Below are positions 1 through 7,595 of a stretch of 17,258 nt of DNA, in pieces. A program made the translations under genes and the position numbers. Within the stretch, counting starts at the first letter, position 1; the number at the start of each line of letters is the position of its first letter. This DNA comes from an uncultured Alistipes sp. (GTDB lineage Bacteria; Bacteroidota; Bacteroidia; Bacteroidales; Rikenellaceae), in NCBI GenBank assembly GCA_900549685.1, contig UROX01000038.1, positions 1 through 17,258 on the forward strand, given 5' to 3'. The notes under the pieces are model-generated. The model ran no database searches. It was not told where the DNA came from and saw only the letters and a list, made by a program, of their open reading frames with translations.

Positions 1-592
1 TCCCGTACATTCTCCCCGCTGTTTCCATCCGGTCCCCACTCGTTTCTCTTCTGTCTTTCCCCGAAACGTTTTCTGTCGCTGTCGCATTTCTTTTTTCTCG
101 TCCTGCCGTCTCGCTTTCGGATATTTTTATCCGCCCCCTCCCTGTCCTCCTCCGACCGGTCGTCTGTTGTCCTTCTTCGTTTGTTCTTTTCCCGTTTTTC
201 TCCGGAACGTTCCCTTGCAGAGGTTCCATCATTCGATCCTTTCCCCGGAATCTGTCGCCCGCATGCTCCGTCTGCTTTCTTCGTTTTTCTCCCTTTTGAC
301 CGGCCGGCCATTTCCTATTCTCCGGTACGCGATATTCCTCAGCCGGTCCCATGTTCCCGAAAATGCGGGAAACATAACATTTCGCAAAAAGAACGCTTTC
401 TTCCGTCCCGATCCTCGCCGCGATCTTTGTTTCCACCCCGACGATCCGTTCCAGTATCCGTCGGGCAAGGCGGACCCGGTCCTGCGGAAGCGCCCGCTCG
501 AAATGCAGCAGCAACATGAATCGCTCCCAGTCGAGTGCGGTCGCCGTATCCGGACAGTCGTATGCGCGATTGTCGATAAACAGTTTACTCAT
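1..592 (-). CDS. Unknown protein, C-terminus cut by window edge
   Basis: The frame is open from an ATG at 592 to the left edge, 197 codons without a stop, so this is a 5' fragment of a longer gene. I do not recognise it. It starts MSKLFIDNRAYDCPD. Residues 1-85 look folded, with amphipathic helices such as WERFMLLLHFERALPQDRV and LARRILERIVG. From about residue 95 it becomes a charged, low-complexity tail rich in Lys, Arg, Glu, Thr and Gly, probably disordered. The plus strand is about 76% pyrimidine over positions 1-300 by hand count. The 94-aa gene lies 35 nt upstream on the same strand, so the two are probably one operon. An A-rich stretch precedes the ATG, as is common in Bacteroidota. 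The tail could be spurious if the true gene ends in a frame altered by sequencing error. No function is proposed. Confidence 0.55.
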   Translation of the reverse strand, partial: MSKLFIDNRAYDCPDTATALDWERFMLLLHFERALPQDRVRLARRILERIVGVETKIAARIGTEESVLFAKCYVSRIFGNMGPAEEYRVPENRKWPAGQKGEKRRKQTEHAGDRFRGKDRMMEPLQGNVPEKNGKRTNEEGQQTTGRRRTGRGRIKISESETAGREKRNATATENVSGKDRRETSGDRMETAGRMYG

Positions 593-1029
593 TGTCGATA
601 ATTGTTCTGTTCCTGATGATAAAATGTTTATTTCCTATGAAGATTCCTTTTGACATACAGCGCTCGTCCGAGGTCTTCCAGCTCGTTGGCGATATTGTTC
701 GTCCGGTTTGCCGACATTTTCATACGCAGTCTGCATCCGGCCAGCTCCCTGACGCTGCAGGCCGCCCGACGAATGTCTTCCCAGGCTTTCGCCTTCATTG
801 TTTCCAATGTGTCATTCTGTTGATATTCATCGCTCTTCATCGGGACAATGCAGGCCTCTCTTCCTGTAAGAGCCTTTTCCATACCTGTTTCCGTGTCGGT
901 CATATCGCTCATATTTTTATAGGGGTACCGAAAGTTATCGACAGATGTGCATTCTTTTTCCTGGAAAATTGTTTATAATTTTCCTCCGTAAAAGAAAAAT
1001 TGTCGATTGTACGACGGAATTGTGGATAA
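571..1029. repeat. Cluster of DnaA-box-like TTATCSACA motifs
   Basis: There are four exact copies of a 9-mer. TGTCGATAA (reverse of TTATCGACA) occurs at 571-579 and 593-601, TTATCGACA at 935-943, and TGTGGATAA at 1021-1029. The last is the reverse complement of the classical DnaA box TTATCCACA. A degenerate copy, TGTCGATTG, is at 1001-1009. Three copies share the longer form TTATCSACAAT on the minus strand. The first two are 22 bp apart, two helical turns. An AT-rich stretch (about 944-1005) lies between the upper copies. Origin-like boxes or a repressor operator are both possible; one copy lies inside the start of the partial gene. Confidence 0.45.
628..912 (-). CDS. Small unknown protein, 94 aa
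   Basis: The protein starts MSDMTDTETGMEKALTGREA and is charged and mainly helical. It has no signal peptide or membrane segment. Its second half, around LETMKAKAWEDIRRAACSVREL and NIANELEDLGRALYV, could form two or three amphipathic helices, as in a small DNA-binding or adaptor protein, but no family was recognised. The ATG at 912 follows an A-rich stretch (CTATAAAAAT), the usual kind of Bacteroidota translation signal. Met4 is a possible alternative start. It ends 35 nt before the partial gene at 592, so the two are probably co-transcribed from the promoter near 1312-1344, about 390 nt upstream. A 53-codon frame (1070-909) overlaps its start by ATGA, but its coding status is doubtful. Confidence 0.55.
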   Translation of the reverse strand: MSDMTDTETGMEKALTGREACIVPMKSDEYQQNDTLETMKAKAWEDIRRAACSVRELAGCRLRMKMSANRTNNIANELEDLGRALYVKRNLHRK

Positions 1030-1306
1030 CCGGAACGTGTCCGGTCATGCTCCGTCCGTTCCGGGTCCATCGACTCGCAGAAACGACCCGCCCGTTTGTC
1101 GGATATGTCCCGAAAGTCGGGTAGGGTAGCGTCCCTGTGCAACGCTACGTCTCGTTCGTTGCGGCTCGCGGCACACCGGTCCGTGAAGACGGGCTGTCTT
1201 GTTGTTACATATGTCGTATCTGTGATCGATACGGGAGCGATGTCCCGTTCCGGGTGAAGTGCGTTCTATACGCAGAGAAGTCGTCGGAACCGAATCTCGT
1301 TCCGAC
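912..1306 (-). ncRNA. Hairpin-rich leader or structured RNA candidate
   Basis: This stretch follows a strong leftward promoter and contains no convincing gene. Read on the minus strand, the first transcribed bases form a perfect 8-bp hairpin (GTCGGAAC/GTTCCGAC, 1283-1306, 8-nt loop). Further stems follow: TGCGT/ACGCA; ACGGGA/TCCCGT, which shares bases with CGTATC/GATACG (near 1214-1249); and GCAACG/CGTTGC (1139-1162). It could be a structured 5' leader of the 94-aa gene or a separate small RNA. It does not match the core motifs I know for tmRNA, RNase P RNA or SRP RNA. There is no clear terminator within it, which favours a leader. Confidence 0.35.
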
Positions 1307-1344
1307 CTGTGCAAATATATAATGCGCCCACCCGCTTTGTCAAG
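1304..1344 (-). promoter_or_regulatory. Bacteroidota-type promoter, leftward
   Basis: On the minus strand, TTGACA (1344-1339) lies 19 bp upstream of TATATTTG (1319-1312). This fits the Bacteroidota consensus of a -33 TTTG/TTG element and a -7 TAnnTTTG element with about 19-21 bp between them. The expected transcription start is near 1304. This is the best-formed promoter in the window. It drives the leader, then the 94-aa gene and the partial gene. Confidence 0.7.
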
Positions 1345-1582
1345 AGGGAAGGCGTATTTTTCGGAAAATTTTTTCGAACGAAGTTAAGTATGATGAATGT
1401 CCCGGTGTCCTCCGCAGTCCCGCAGCTTTCTTTGTCGCCGTTTTAAGCCCTTGCGAAAGATATGTTCCGAATAAAACGATCCGTAACCGCGAACGACGGC
1501 GACATGTCGATGCCCTGAGTCTATGGGCGCGTCGTTTTGTTCGGCTGCCATTTCCGTCCCGATGCCCTCTTTTCCCGAGGCC
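1345..1582. other. Intergenic stretch, nothing assigned
   Basis: This lies between the leftward promoter and the 3' end of rnhB. No gene, tRNA or convincing terminator was found. There are short AT-rich runs (around 1360-1390) and a weak GCCC/GGGC pairing near 1511-1528. Confidence 0.5.
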
Positions 1583-2242
1583 TTACCGGCGCGAAACGGT
1601 CTCTTCCTGCTGCGGAACTCCGGCCTGTTGAGGTTGCTCCCTGTCGTCGAACAGCCGCAACTGTTTGTATTCGTGGTTGAACGACAGTCTGTGATAAGGC
1701 GATAACCCGTAACGTCCGACCGCTATGCGGTGTTCGCGGGTAGGGTAGCCCTTGTTTTTCCCCCAGTTATACACGGGATATTCCTCCCCGATGCGGTTCA
1801 TGTAGTCGTCCCGATAGGTCTTGGCCAGCACCGAAGCGGCCGCGATGGCCGTGTAGGTCGCATCGCCTTTGACGATGCAACTGTAAGGAATGTCGAGCCT
1901 CGTCCGGAATCGGTTCCCGTCGATAAGCAGCCATTGCGGACGGACCGACAGTTTCTCCACGGCCCGCGACATGGCTTCGAACGAGGCATTGAGAATATTG
2001 ATCCGGTCGATCTCTTCCGGACCGACCATTTCCACAGCCCATGCCACCGCTTCGCGTTCGATGATCTCTCGGAGCAGATAACGGTTCTTCTCGCTCATTT
2101 TTTTCGAGTCGTCGAGCAGCGGATGATTCCACCCTTCGGGTAAAATAACGGCCGCCGCGCTTACGGGACCGGCCAACGGCCCCCGTCCGGCTTCGTCGCA
2201 TCCGGCCTCTATCCGGCCTTCCTGCATACAGGTTTTCAGCAT
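1583..2242 (-). CDS. rnhB: Ribonuclease HII
   Basis: RNase HII cuts the RNA strand of RNA-DNA hybrids and single ribonucleotides left in DNA. The 219-aa length is normal. Family motifs are present in order: GCDEAGRGPLAGPV (residues 14-27, catalytic Asp16 and Glu17), DDSKK (44-48), LLIDG (105-109, Asp108), KGD (125-127, Asp127), then AAASVLAKTYRD. The conserved GKNKGYPTREH follows at 161-171. The last 20 residues are a Gln/Glu-rich tail outside the core. Met1 is chosen, but GGGAGG lies only one base from its ATG, and Met6 is an alternative start that keeps the whole domain. The DUF2723 gene is 97 nt upstream on the same strand with a hairpin between. No TAnnTTTG element was seen in that gap, so transcription may come through the hairpin. 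Confidence 0.95.
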   Translation of the reverse strand: MLKTCMQEGRIEAGCDEAGRGPLAGPVSAAAVILPEGWNHPLLDDSKKMSEKNRYLLREIIEREAVAWAVEMVGPEEIDRINILNASFEAMSRAVEKLSVRPQWLLIDGNRFRTRLDIPYSCIVKGDATYTAIAAASVLAKTYRDDYMNRIGEEYPVYNWGKNKGYPTREHRIAVGRYGLSPYHRLSFNHEYKQLRLFDDREQPQQAGVPQQEETVSRR

Positions 2243-2284
2243 ACCTCCCGAATTGTTTTTTTCTCGAACTTCCTGTCCGAATGC

Positions 2285-2315
2285 GAAACAGCAGGCTTCT
2301 CCGGCCTGCTGTTTC
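2285..2315 (-). terminator. Perfect 12-bp hairpin after the DUF2723 gene
   Basis: GAAACAGCAGGC (2285-2296) pairs perfectly with GCCTGCTGTTTC (2304-2315) around a 7-nt loop. It lies 25 nt past the DUF2723 stop. The minus-strand 3' arm ends in TTTC but no long U-tract follows, so it could be an attenuator or RNA-stability hairpin that lets some transcription reach rnhB. Confidence 0.6.
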
Positions 2316-2339
2316 CGTATCCGTGTCCGGTCGATTGTT

Positions 2340-5300
2340 TTACATCAGTCCCAGCGACCGAAAATACTGGTCGATTTTCTCCGCCAATTCCTTTTGTCCG
2401 TAACCGCTTGCCACATTGCCGATCTCTTTGAGCGAACGGATGGCGCTTCCCAGTTGCGGACGCACCAGTTCCGCCTGGCGATCCGTGAACCGGAGATAAT
2501 AATCGATATACTCTTCCAGTATCCGGGTATAATCTTCCGCTATGGCGTTGCCTTTGTCGAAAGCCCCTGCCATGTAATATGTCTCGGCCATCATGAGCGT
2601 CGAGAGTATGTCGTGCCGGATCTGTGTGAAAGGAATCTTTTCGATTCCCGTGTCCAGTACTTTCAGCGCCCGTGTCGTATCGCCTTCCTGCAGGAGCTGC
2701 TGTGCCAGTCGTACATACAATTCCCTCGCCCGCGTCGCCCTGAAGTTGTCCTGGACGAATCCGTCGGCATACACTTTCGGATCGGCGATGTTGCCGTATT
2801 CGAACGTGTTCATCAGCTTGTCGTAGAGCGATTCGGTGTCGATCCGTCCTACGAAGTAGTCGCTGGGCTCCGTCCGGATCGGAACGAACTGGTAGGCGAA
2901 TCCGTCCAGCTGCATGTATTTGTCCAGTCCGAGTTTGCTCGGCGTGTAATATTGCGTGAAGTAGAGCGGCCGTTTCCAGTCGAAATTGGCCAGCAGGTCG
3001 ATCAGCATCATTTCCGTCCGGTCGATATCGTCTTTCTGAAGCTCCAGATAAACCGTGTCCGCCATCAGATGGGCGTCTTCCGGACGCACGATTCCGCTGG
3101 CCACGGCATTTTCTTTATTGACCGGCACGGCGATCCGCTTCGTAGGTACGTAGGCGAACGTCTCTCCGTTCCGTCCCTGCAACTTGGTTCTCGGGTCGTC
3201 GCTGGCGATCCAGTCGATCACCTGTTTGGCTGTCGCCGATTCGAACAGATTTTGTACCAGCAGCTGCTCGTTCTGGTAAGTGTATTTTTCGCGTGGCAGC
3301 GAGAACGGTACGGGTTCCGAGTCGTTGCTTTTGATGCGCATCTGGTCGATGTACCATTCGGCGCCCAGATAACTCATGTTCATCACGCGGACGTCCTTGC
3401 GCACGCCTTCCACTTCCTGTGCGTACCACAGCGGGAACGTATCGTTGTCGCCGTAGTTCATGATGATGGCGTTGGGCAGCGTCGAGTTCAGGTAGTTCTT
3501 CCCGAAATCGCGGGCCACATAACGGCCCGACCGGTCGTGGTCGTCCCAGTTCTGGGCGCCCAATATGGCGGGCACCACCGCGCCGATCAGTGTCGCTGCG
3601 GCTGCCGTAGCGACGTTCTCTTTTCTGAGCCAGCGCCTGATCGCTTCATAAATGGCCAGTACGCCGAATCCTATCCACATGGCGAAGGCGTAGAACGATC
3701 CCGCGAACACATAGTCCCGTTCCCGGGGTTCCACCGGAGGCGAGTTCAGGTAGACGACGATGGCCACGCCCGTCATAATGAAAAACGCCATGACCACCGT
3801 GAAATTGCGCCCGTCGCGGTTCAACTGCCATACGAGTCCCAGAATTCCGAGCAGGAAAGGCAGAAAATAATACGTGTTCCGCCCTCTGTTCGAGGCTTTC
3901 TCCGACGGCAGGTTGTCCTGCGGCCCGAGGAAAAGCTCGTCCACGGCGTTGATTCCCGACAGCCAGTTCCCGTCCGTGATTTCTCCTGTGGACTGAATGT
4001 CGCTCTGGCGTCCCACGAAGTTCCACAGAAAATACCGCCAGTACATGAAGTTCATCTGATAGGCGACGAAAAACTTCAGGTTTTCGGCGAACGTGGGCAC
4101 GTTGATCGTTTTATCTCCGAACGGAATGTTCCGGCCGTCTCCGTCCACCCAGTTCTTGTAAGCCCGGATGTGATTGGCGTCCCTCGAGTACATTCTCGGG
4201 AAAAAGAATTCGAATTTCGGATCGTACACCACGCCGTCTATCGTCGTCGCTTTCTCGTATTTCCCGCTGTCGCCTTCGTAATACACCGTCTTGGTCTTGT
4301 AGTCGATGGCCGGCGAAGAATAAAGCGGACCTTTCACCAGCGGCCGTGCGCCGTACTGGTCCCGGTTGAGCAGCGACAGCAGACCGTACGGGTTGTCCGG
4401 CGCGTTGCTGTTCATCGGAGGATTGGCCGCCGAACGGATGATGACCGAAGCGTAGGACCCGTAGCCTAGAATGACCACCGTTACGCACAGCACAATCGTG
4501 TTGGCCAGCACTTTACCCTTCCTGTGAGTGTAGTATATGCCCCAACAGAGCGCCCCGAGCAGCGCGAAGGCGTAGAACGTGATGCCCGAATTGATCGGAA
4601 GTCCCAGCACATTGACGAACATCCGGTCGAAGAAGGCGCCGAGCTGCACCGTCCCCGGAATGATAATGTACATCGCCGCGATGAGGATGGCTCCCGCTGC
4701 GAGCAGTGCTTTGACGAACCCCCATTTGGTGAGCGGATACTTCCTGAAGTAGTAGATCAGTACGATGGCCGGAATGATGAGCAGGTTCAGCAGATGGACG
4801 CCGATGGCCAGTCCCGTGAGATAGGCGATCAATACGAGCCAGCGGTTGGCGTGCGGCTCGTCGGCCACGTTTTCCCATTTGAGAATGGCCCAAAACACCA
4901 CGGCGGTGAACATCGACGAAAGGGCGTACACCTCGCCCTCCACGGCCGAGAACCAGAACGTGTCGGTGAACGCATAGGCGATGGCGCCCACCAGTCCTGC
5001 GCCGAGTACGGCGACGCCCTGCGACAGGGTAAGTTCCTCTTCGCGTTTGCGCATACCTCTCAGGGCCAGATGGGTGATGCTCCAGAACAGGAACATCACG
5101 GTCGCTCCGGAGGCCAGTGCCGACATCGAATTGACTAACCTGGCCGCCTGTTCCGGACCTCCGAAGATCGTGAAAAACCGGGAAATCATCATAAAGAGCG
5201 GCGCTCCGGGAGGATGGCCCACTTCGAGTTTATAGGAGGTCGCGATAAATTCGCTGCAATCCCAGAGGCTTGCCGTAGGTTCCATTGTCAGCAGATAAAC

Positions 5301-5366
5301 GGCCGACGCGAAAGCGAAGCAGAACCATCCGGCGATCAGGTTGAGTTTTTTGAATCGGTTGTCCAT
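2340..5366 (-). CDS. DUF2723 membrane protein, TMEM260-like (probable glycosyltransferase)
   Basis: This 1008-aa inner-membrane protein belongs to the DUF2723 family. The human member TMEM260 is a protein O-mannosyltransferase, and Bacteroidota carry general protein O-glycosylation, so a polyprenol-sugar-dependent transferase is likely; the substrate is inference. Residues 10-27 form the first membrane segment. The family signature follows: SLWDCSEFIATSYKLEVGHP (33-52, with Asp36 and Glu39), then PGAP. Acidic residues in this first outer loop fit a GT-C fold. Many hydrophobic helices follow to about residue 620, then a soluble part. The last 150 residues are helical and TPR-like (LAQQLLQEGDTTRALKVLD). 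Length is typical for bacterial members. It is divergent from cysS, and a TAnnTTTG element lies about 57 nt before the ATG. Confidence 0.85.
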   Translation of the reverse strand: MDNRFKKLNLIAGWFCFAFASAVYLLTMEPTASLWDCSEFIATSYKLEVGHPPGAPLFMMISRFFTIFGGPEQAARLVNSMSALASGATVMFLFWSITHLALRGMRKREEELTLSQGVAVLGAGLVGAIAYAFTDTFWFSAVEGEVYALSSMFTAVVFWAILKWENVADEPHANRWLVLIAYLTGLAIGVHLLNLLIIPAIVLIYYFRKYPLTKWGFVKALLAAGAILIAAMYIIIPGTVQLGAFFDRMFVNVLGLPINSGITFYAFALLGALCWGIYYTHRKGKVLANTIVLCVTVVILGYGSYASVIIRSAANPPMNSNAPDNPYGLLSLLNRDQYGARPLVKGPLYSSPAIDYKTKTVYYEGDSGKYEKATTIDGVVYDPKFEFFFPRMYSRDANHIRAYKNWVDGDGRNIPFGDKTINVPTFAENLKFFVAYQMNFMYWRYFLWNFVGRQSDIQSTGEITDGNWLSGINAVDELFLGPQDNLPSEKASNRGRNTYYFLPFLLGILGLVWQLNRDGRNFTVVMAFFIMTGVAIVVYLNSPPVEPRERDYVFAGSFYAFAMWIGFGVLAIYEAIRRWLRKENVATAAAATLIGAVVPAILGAQNWDDHDRSGRYVARDFGKNYLNSTLPNAIIMNYGDNDTFPLWYAQEVEGVRKDVRVMNMSYLGAEWYIDQMRIKSNDSEPVPFSLPREKYTYQNEQLLVQNLFESATAKQVIDWIASDDPRTKLQGRNGETFAYVPTKRIAVPVNKENAVASGIVRPEDAHLMADTVYLELQKDDIDRTEMMLIDLLANFDWKRPLYFTQYYTPSKLGLDKYMQLDGFAYQFVPIRTEPSDYFVGRIDTESLYDKLMNTFEYGNIADPKVYADGFVQDNFRATRARELYVRLAQQLLQEGDTTRALKVLDTGIEKIPFTQIRHDILSTLMMAETYYMAGAFDKGNAIAEDYTRILEEYIDYYLRFTDRQAELVRPQLGSAIRSLKEIGNVASGYGQKELAEKIDQYFRSLGLM

Positions 5367-5422
5367 TGTGTCGCCTGTTACGATTTGTTATGCAGGTTTC
5401 TTATTAAATCGGATAATGTCTG

Positions 5423-5430
5423 CAAAATTA
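5423..5430 (-). promoter_or_regulatory. -7 element of the DUF2723 gene promoter
   Basis: On the minus strand TAATTTTG matches TAnnTTTG exactly, giving a 5' leader of roughly 50 nt. No clear TTTG -33 element sits 19-21 bp upstream; that stretch is AT-rich. Confidence 0.55.
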
Positions 5431-5482
5431 GAAAAATAACGTAAGAAATCCCGATTTAGTCTCGACATACGGGGAAAGTTTG

Positions 5483-5490
5483 TAATTTTA
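5483..5490 (+). promoter_or_regulatory. Weak -7-like element before cysS
   Basis: TAATTTTA matches TAnnTTTG at seven of eight positions and lies 14 nt before the first cysS ATG. This would give a very short leader and favours the second ATG (5511) as start. The -33 element is not clear. Confidence 0.3.
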
Positions 5491-5504
5491 CGGCTCTAAA
5501 TGCC

Positions 5505-6977
5505 ATGACGATGAAATCGACACTTTCTGTATACAATACGCTTACCCGTAAAAAAGAACAGTTCGTTCCGCTCAATCCTCCTTTCGTGGGACTTTACGTT
5601 TGCGGTCCTACCGTTTACGGCGATCCGCATCTGGGCCACGCCCGGCCCGCCATCACTTTCGACCTGCTGTTCCGTTACCTCCGGGCCACGGGACATAAGG
5701 TCCGCTACGTGCGCAACATCACCGACGTGGGACACCTCGAGAACGACGCCGACGAGGGCGAGGACAAGATTGCCAAAAAGGCCCGGCTCGAGCAGCTCGA
5801 ACCGATGGAGGTCGCCCAGTACTATACCGGGCGGTACCACGACGCCATGCGCACGCTCAATGTACTTCCCCCGAGCATCGAGCCTCACGCTTCGGGACAC
5901 ATCATTGAGCAGATCGAAATGACGAAGACCATTCTCGACAAAGGTCTCGCCTACGTGAGCAACGGTTCGGTCTACTTCGACGTCGAGGCCTATAACCGGC
6001 AGTACCGCTACGGCCGTCTTTCCGGCCGAGTGCTCGAGGACATGATGTCCAATACCCGTGAGCTGGACGGACAGGACGACAAACGCAATCCGTTCGACTT
6101 CGCCCTGTGGAAAAAGGCCGCGCCCGAACACATCATGCGCTGGCCCTCGCCCTGGAGCGACGGTTTTCCGGGCTGGCATATGGAGTGCTCGGCCATGAGT
6201 ACGCGCTACCTCGGCGACCGGTTCGACATCCACGGCGGAGGCATGGACCTGATGTTCCCGCACCACGAATGCGAGATCGCCCAGAGTACCGCCGCCTGCG
6301 GTCACGACGCGGCCCGCTACTGGATGCACAACAATATGATTACGATCAACGGACAGAAAATGGGCAAGTCGCTTGGCAACTTCATCACGCTCGAGGAACT
6401 GACGACCGGCACGCACCGCCTGCTCGAACAGGCCTATTCGCCCATGACGATCCGCTTTTTCGTGCTCCAGGCCCACTACCGCAGCACGCTCGATTTCTCG
6501 AACGATGCACTCCGCGCCGCCGAGAAAGGCTATGAACGGTTGATGAAAGCGCTGGGTACGCTCGACAAGCTCCGCGTGTCCGATGCTTCTTCCGTCGATA
6601 TTTCCGACATCGAGTCGCGTTGCACGGCAGCTATGGACGACGACCTGAATTCCCCCGTCGTCATTTCCGTGCTGTTCGACTGTGTCCGGATCATCAATCA
6701 GGTTTACGACGGCCACCAGACCATCTCTGCGGCCGATCGGGACGAACTCCGCCGCGTCATGCACCTTTTCGTATTCGACATTCTCGGACTCCGCGACGAT
6801 CTCGCCGGAGACAATTCCCATATGCTTTCTTCCGTCGTCGATATGATTCTCGACATCCGGATGCAGGCCAAAGCCGCCAAGGACTGGGCCACTTCCGACA
6901 AAATCCGCGACGGCCTCGCCGCTGCGGGCATCAAAGTCAAAGACCGCAAGGACGGTTGCGACTGGGAAGTCGAATAA
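5505..6977 (+). CDS. cysS: Cysteinyl-tRNA synthetase
   Basis: This class I synthetase joins cysteine to tRNA-Cys using ATP in the cytoplasm. The 490-aa length is normal. The HIGH-type motif is HLGH (residues 42-45) after VCGPTVYGDP, and the KMSKS loop is KMGKS (285-289). All four zinc ligands are visible: Cys33, Cys228 (in HMECSAMS), His253 and Glu257 (in HHECE). Their 25- and 4-residue spacing equals that of the E. coli enzyme. The anticodon-binding helical part covers about 330-490. Two ATGs (5505, 5511) are in frame; the second gives a start MKSTLSVYNTL and fits the promoter position better. It converges with the YdeI-family gene, with a shared hairpin between. The antisense frame of almost equal length is a composition shadow. 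Confidence 0.97.
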   Translation: MTMKSTLSVYNTLTRKKEQFVPLNPPFVGLYVCGPTVYGDPHLGHARPAITFDLLFRYLRATGHKVRYVRNITDVGHLENDADEGEDKIAKKARLEQLEPMEVAQYYTGRYHDAMRTLNVLPPSIEPHASGHIIEQIEMTKTILDKGLAYVSNGSVYFDVEAYNRQYRYGRLSGRVLEDMMSNTRELDGQDDKRNPFDFALWKKAAPEHIMRWPSPWSDGFPGWHMECSAMSTRYLGDRFDIHGGGMDLMFPHHECEIAQSTAACGHDAARYWMHNNMITINGQKMGKSLGNFITLEELTTGTHRLLEQAYSPMTIRFFVLQAHYRSTLDFSNDALRAAEKGYERLMKALGTLDKLRVSDASSVDISDIESRCTAAMDDDLNSPVVISVLFDCVRIINQVYDGHQTISAADRDELRRVMHLFVFDILGLRDDLAGDNSHMLSSVVDMILDIRMQAKAAKDWATSDKIRDGLAAAGIKVKDRKDGCDWEVE

Positions 6978-7009
6978 CACCTTCAGTCAGACGGTATCGG
7001 ATTTTATCG

Positions 7010-7039
7010 GGTCGGCCGGCATTCAAATGTCGGCCGACC
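7010..7039. terminator. Hairpin shared by converging cysS and YdeI-family genes
   Basis: GGTCGGCCGGCA (7010-7021) pairs with TGTCGGCCGACC (7028-7039) around TTCAAA, 11 of 12 positions matching plus one possible G-U pair. It covers the last codons and the stop (7023-7025) of the leftward gene. There is no long T-tract on either side. Confidence 0.55.
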
Positions 7040-7595
7040 GTCCGTAATCGTCCCATTGTCCGTACATAACGCCTCGGGCGCTGTACTCGATCAGTTTTTG
7101 CAACCTCGATCGGAACAGCTCCGGGTTTTTCCGCTTCCTTTGCACGTTGTCTATGCGCACACGACGATACAGGGCCGGGAACGACCGAAAGTTCCGCCAC
7201 GCTTCCGGAACGGCCCGCAACGCTTCGAGCACATCTTCGTCGATCTCGAATTCCTGTGCAGCCTCGGCCAGGGCGGAGCGCCCCGCCTCGGTCATCCTGC
7301 CGGCTTCCTCCATCCGGCGACACCGCTCTTTGTTCAGTTCCGTCCACCCGCTCCCTTTTCTCCGCGGCGTCAGGCGCTGGATCGTCACGGTGTCCGAAAG
7401 TTTTTTGCAGGTGCTGTCGATCCATCCGAAACACAATGCTTCCTCGACGGCATCGATGTACGCGAAAGTCCCGTCCTGTGCAGGCTTCCCGCGTTTGACC
7501 GCCACCCAGCATTCTTTTTCCGTTGCGTGATTTTTTTCGAGCCACCTCCGCAGTTCGTCGCGGTCGCGCGCATCGAGCAGGTTGATAGGCGTCAT
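7023..7595 (-). CDS. YdeI/OmpD-associated family protein
   Basis: The 190-aa protein matches the YdeI/OmpD-associated (OmdA) family by its pattern: LRRWLEKNHATEKECWVAV near residues 15-33, then DAVEEALCFGWIDS (48-61) with the family's conserved FGWIDS. A later TPRRKGSGWTELNKERC segment and a basic C-terminal stretch (YRRVRIDNVQRKRKNPE) are also typical. Family members are soluble and of uncertain function; some are linked to stress or antimicrobial-peptide resistance, which is not evident here. It has no signal peptide. It starts 119 nt after surE on the same strand and may be read from the surE promoter. Its stop lies inside the hairpin shared with cysS. Confidence 0.85.
   Translation of the reverse strand: MTPINLLDARDRDELRRWLEKNHATEKECWVAVKRGKPAQDGTFAYIDAVEEALCFGWIDSTCKKLSDTVTIQRLTPRRKGSGWTELNKERCRRMEEAGRMTEAGRSALAEAAQEFEIDEDVLEALRAVPEAWRNFRSFPALYRRVRIDNVQRKRKNPELFRSRLQKLIEYSARGVMYGQWDDYGRSADI

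Noticed and set aside
909..1070. Possible 53-aa gene overlapping the 94-aa gene start by ATGA
   Set aside because: The overlap looks like coupling, but the frame has no recognisable pattern and its second half merely reads through the AT-rich stretch with the box motifs. Kept as doubtful.
1045..1322. Frames of 60-90 codons on either strand across the leader region
   Set aside because: The leftward one begins with TTG inside the promoter -7 element and is Arg-rich; the rightward one has no translation signal. Both run through inverted repeats.
2253..4469. 738-codon open frame on the plus strand opposite the DUF2723 gene
   Set aside because: It is antisense to a protein with clear family motifs and membrane helices; its product is His/Val/Arg-rich without domains, a typical shadow in GC-rich DNA.
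5496..6980. 494-codon frame opposite cysS
   Set aside because: Antisense to a certain synthetase with all catalytic and zinc residues; composition effect.
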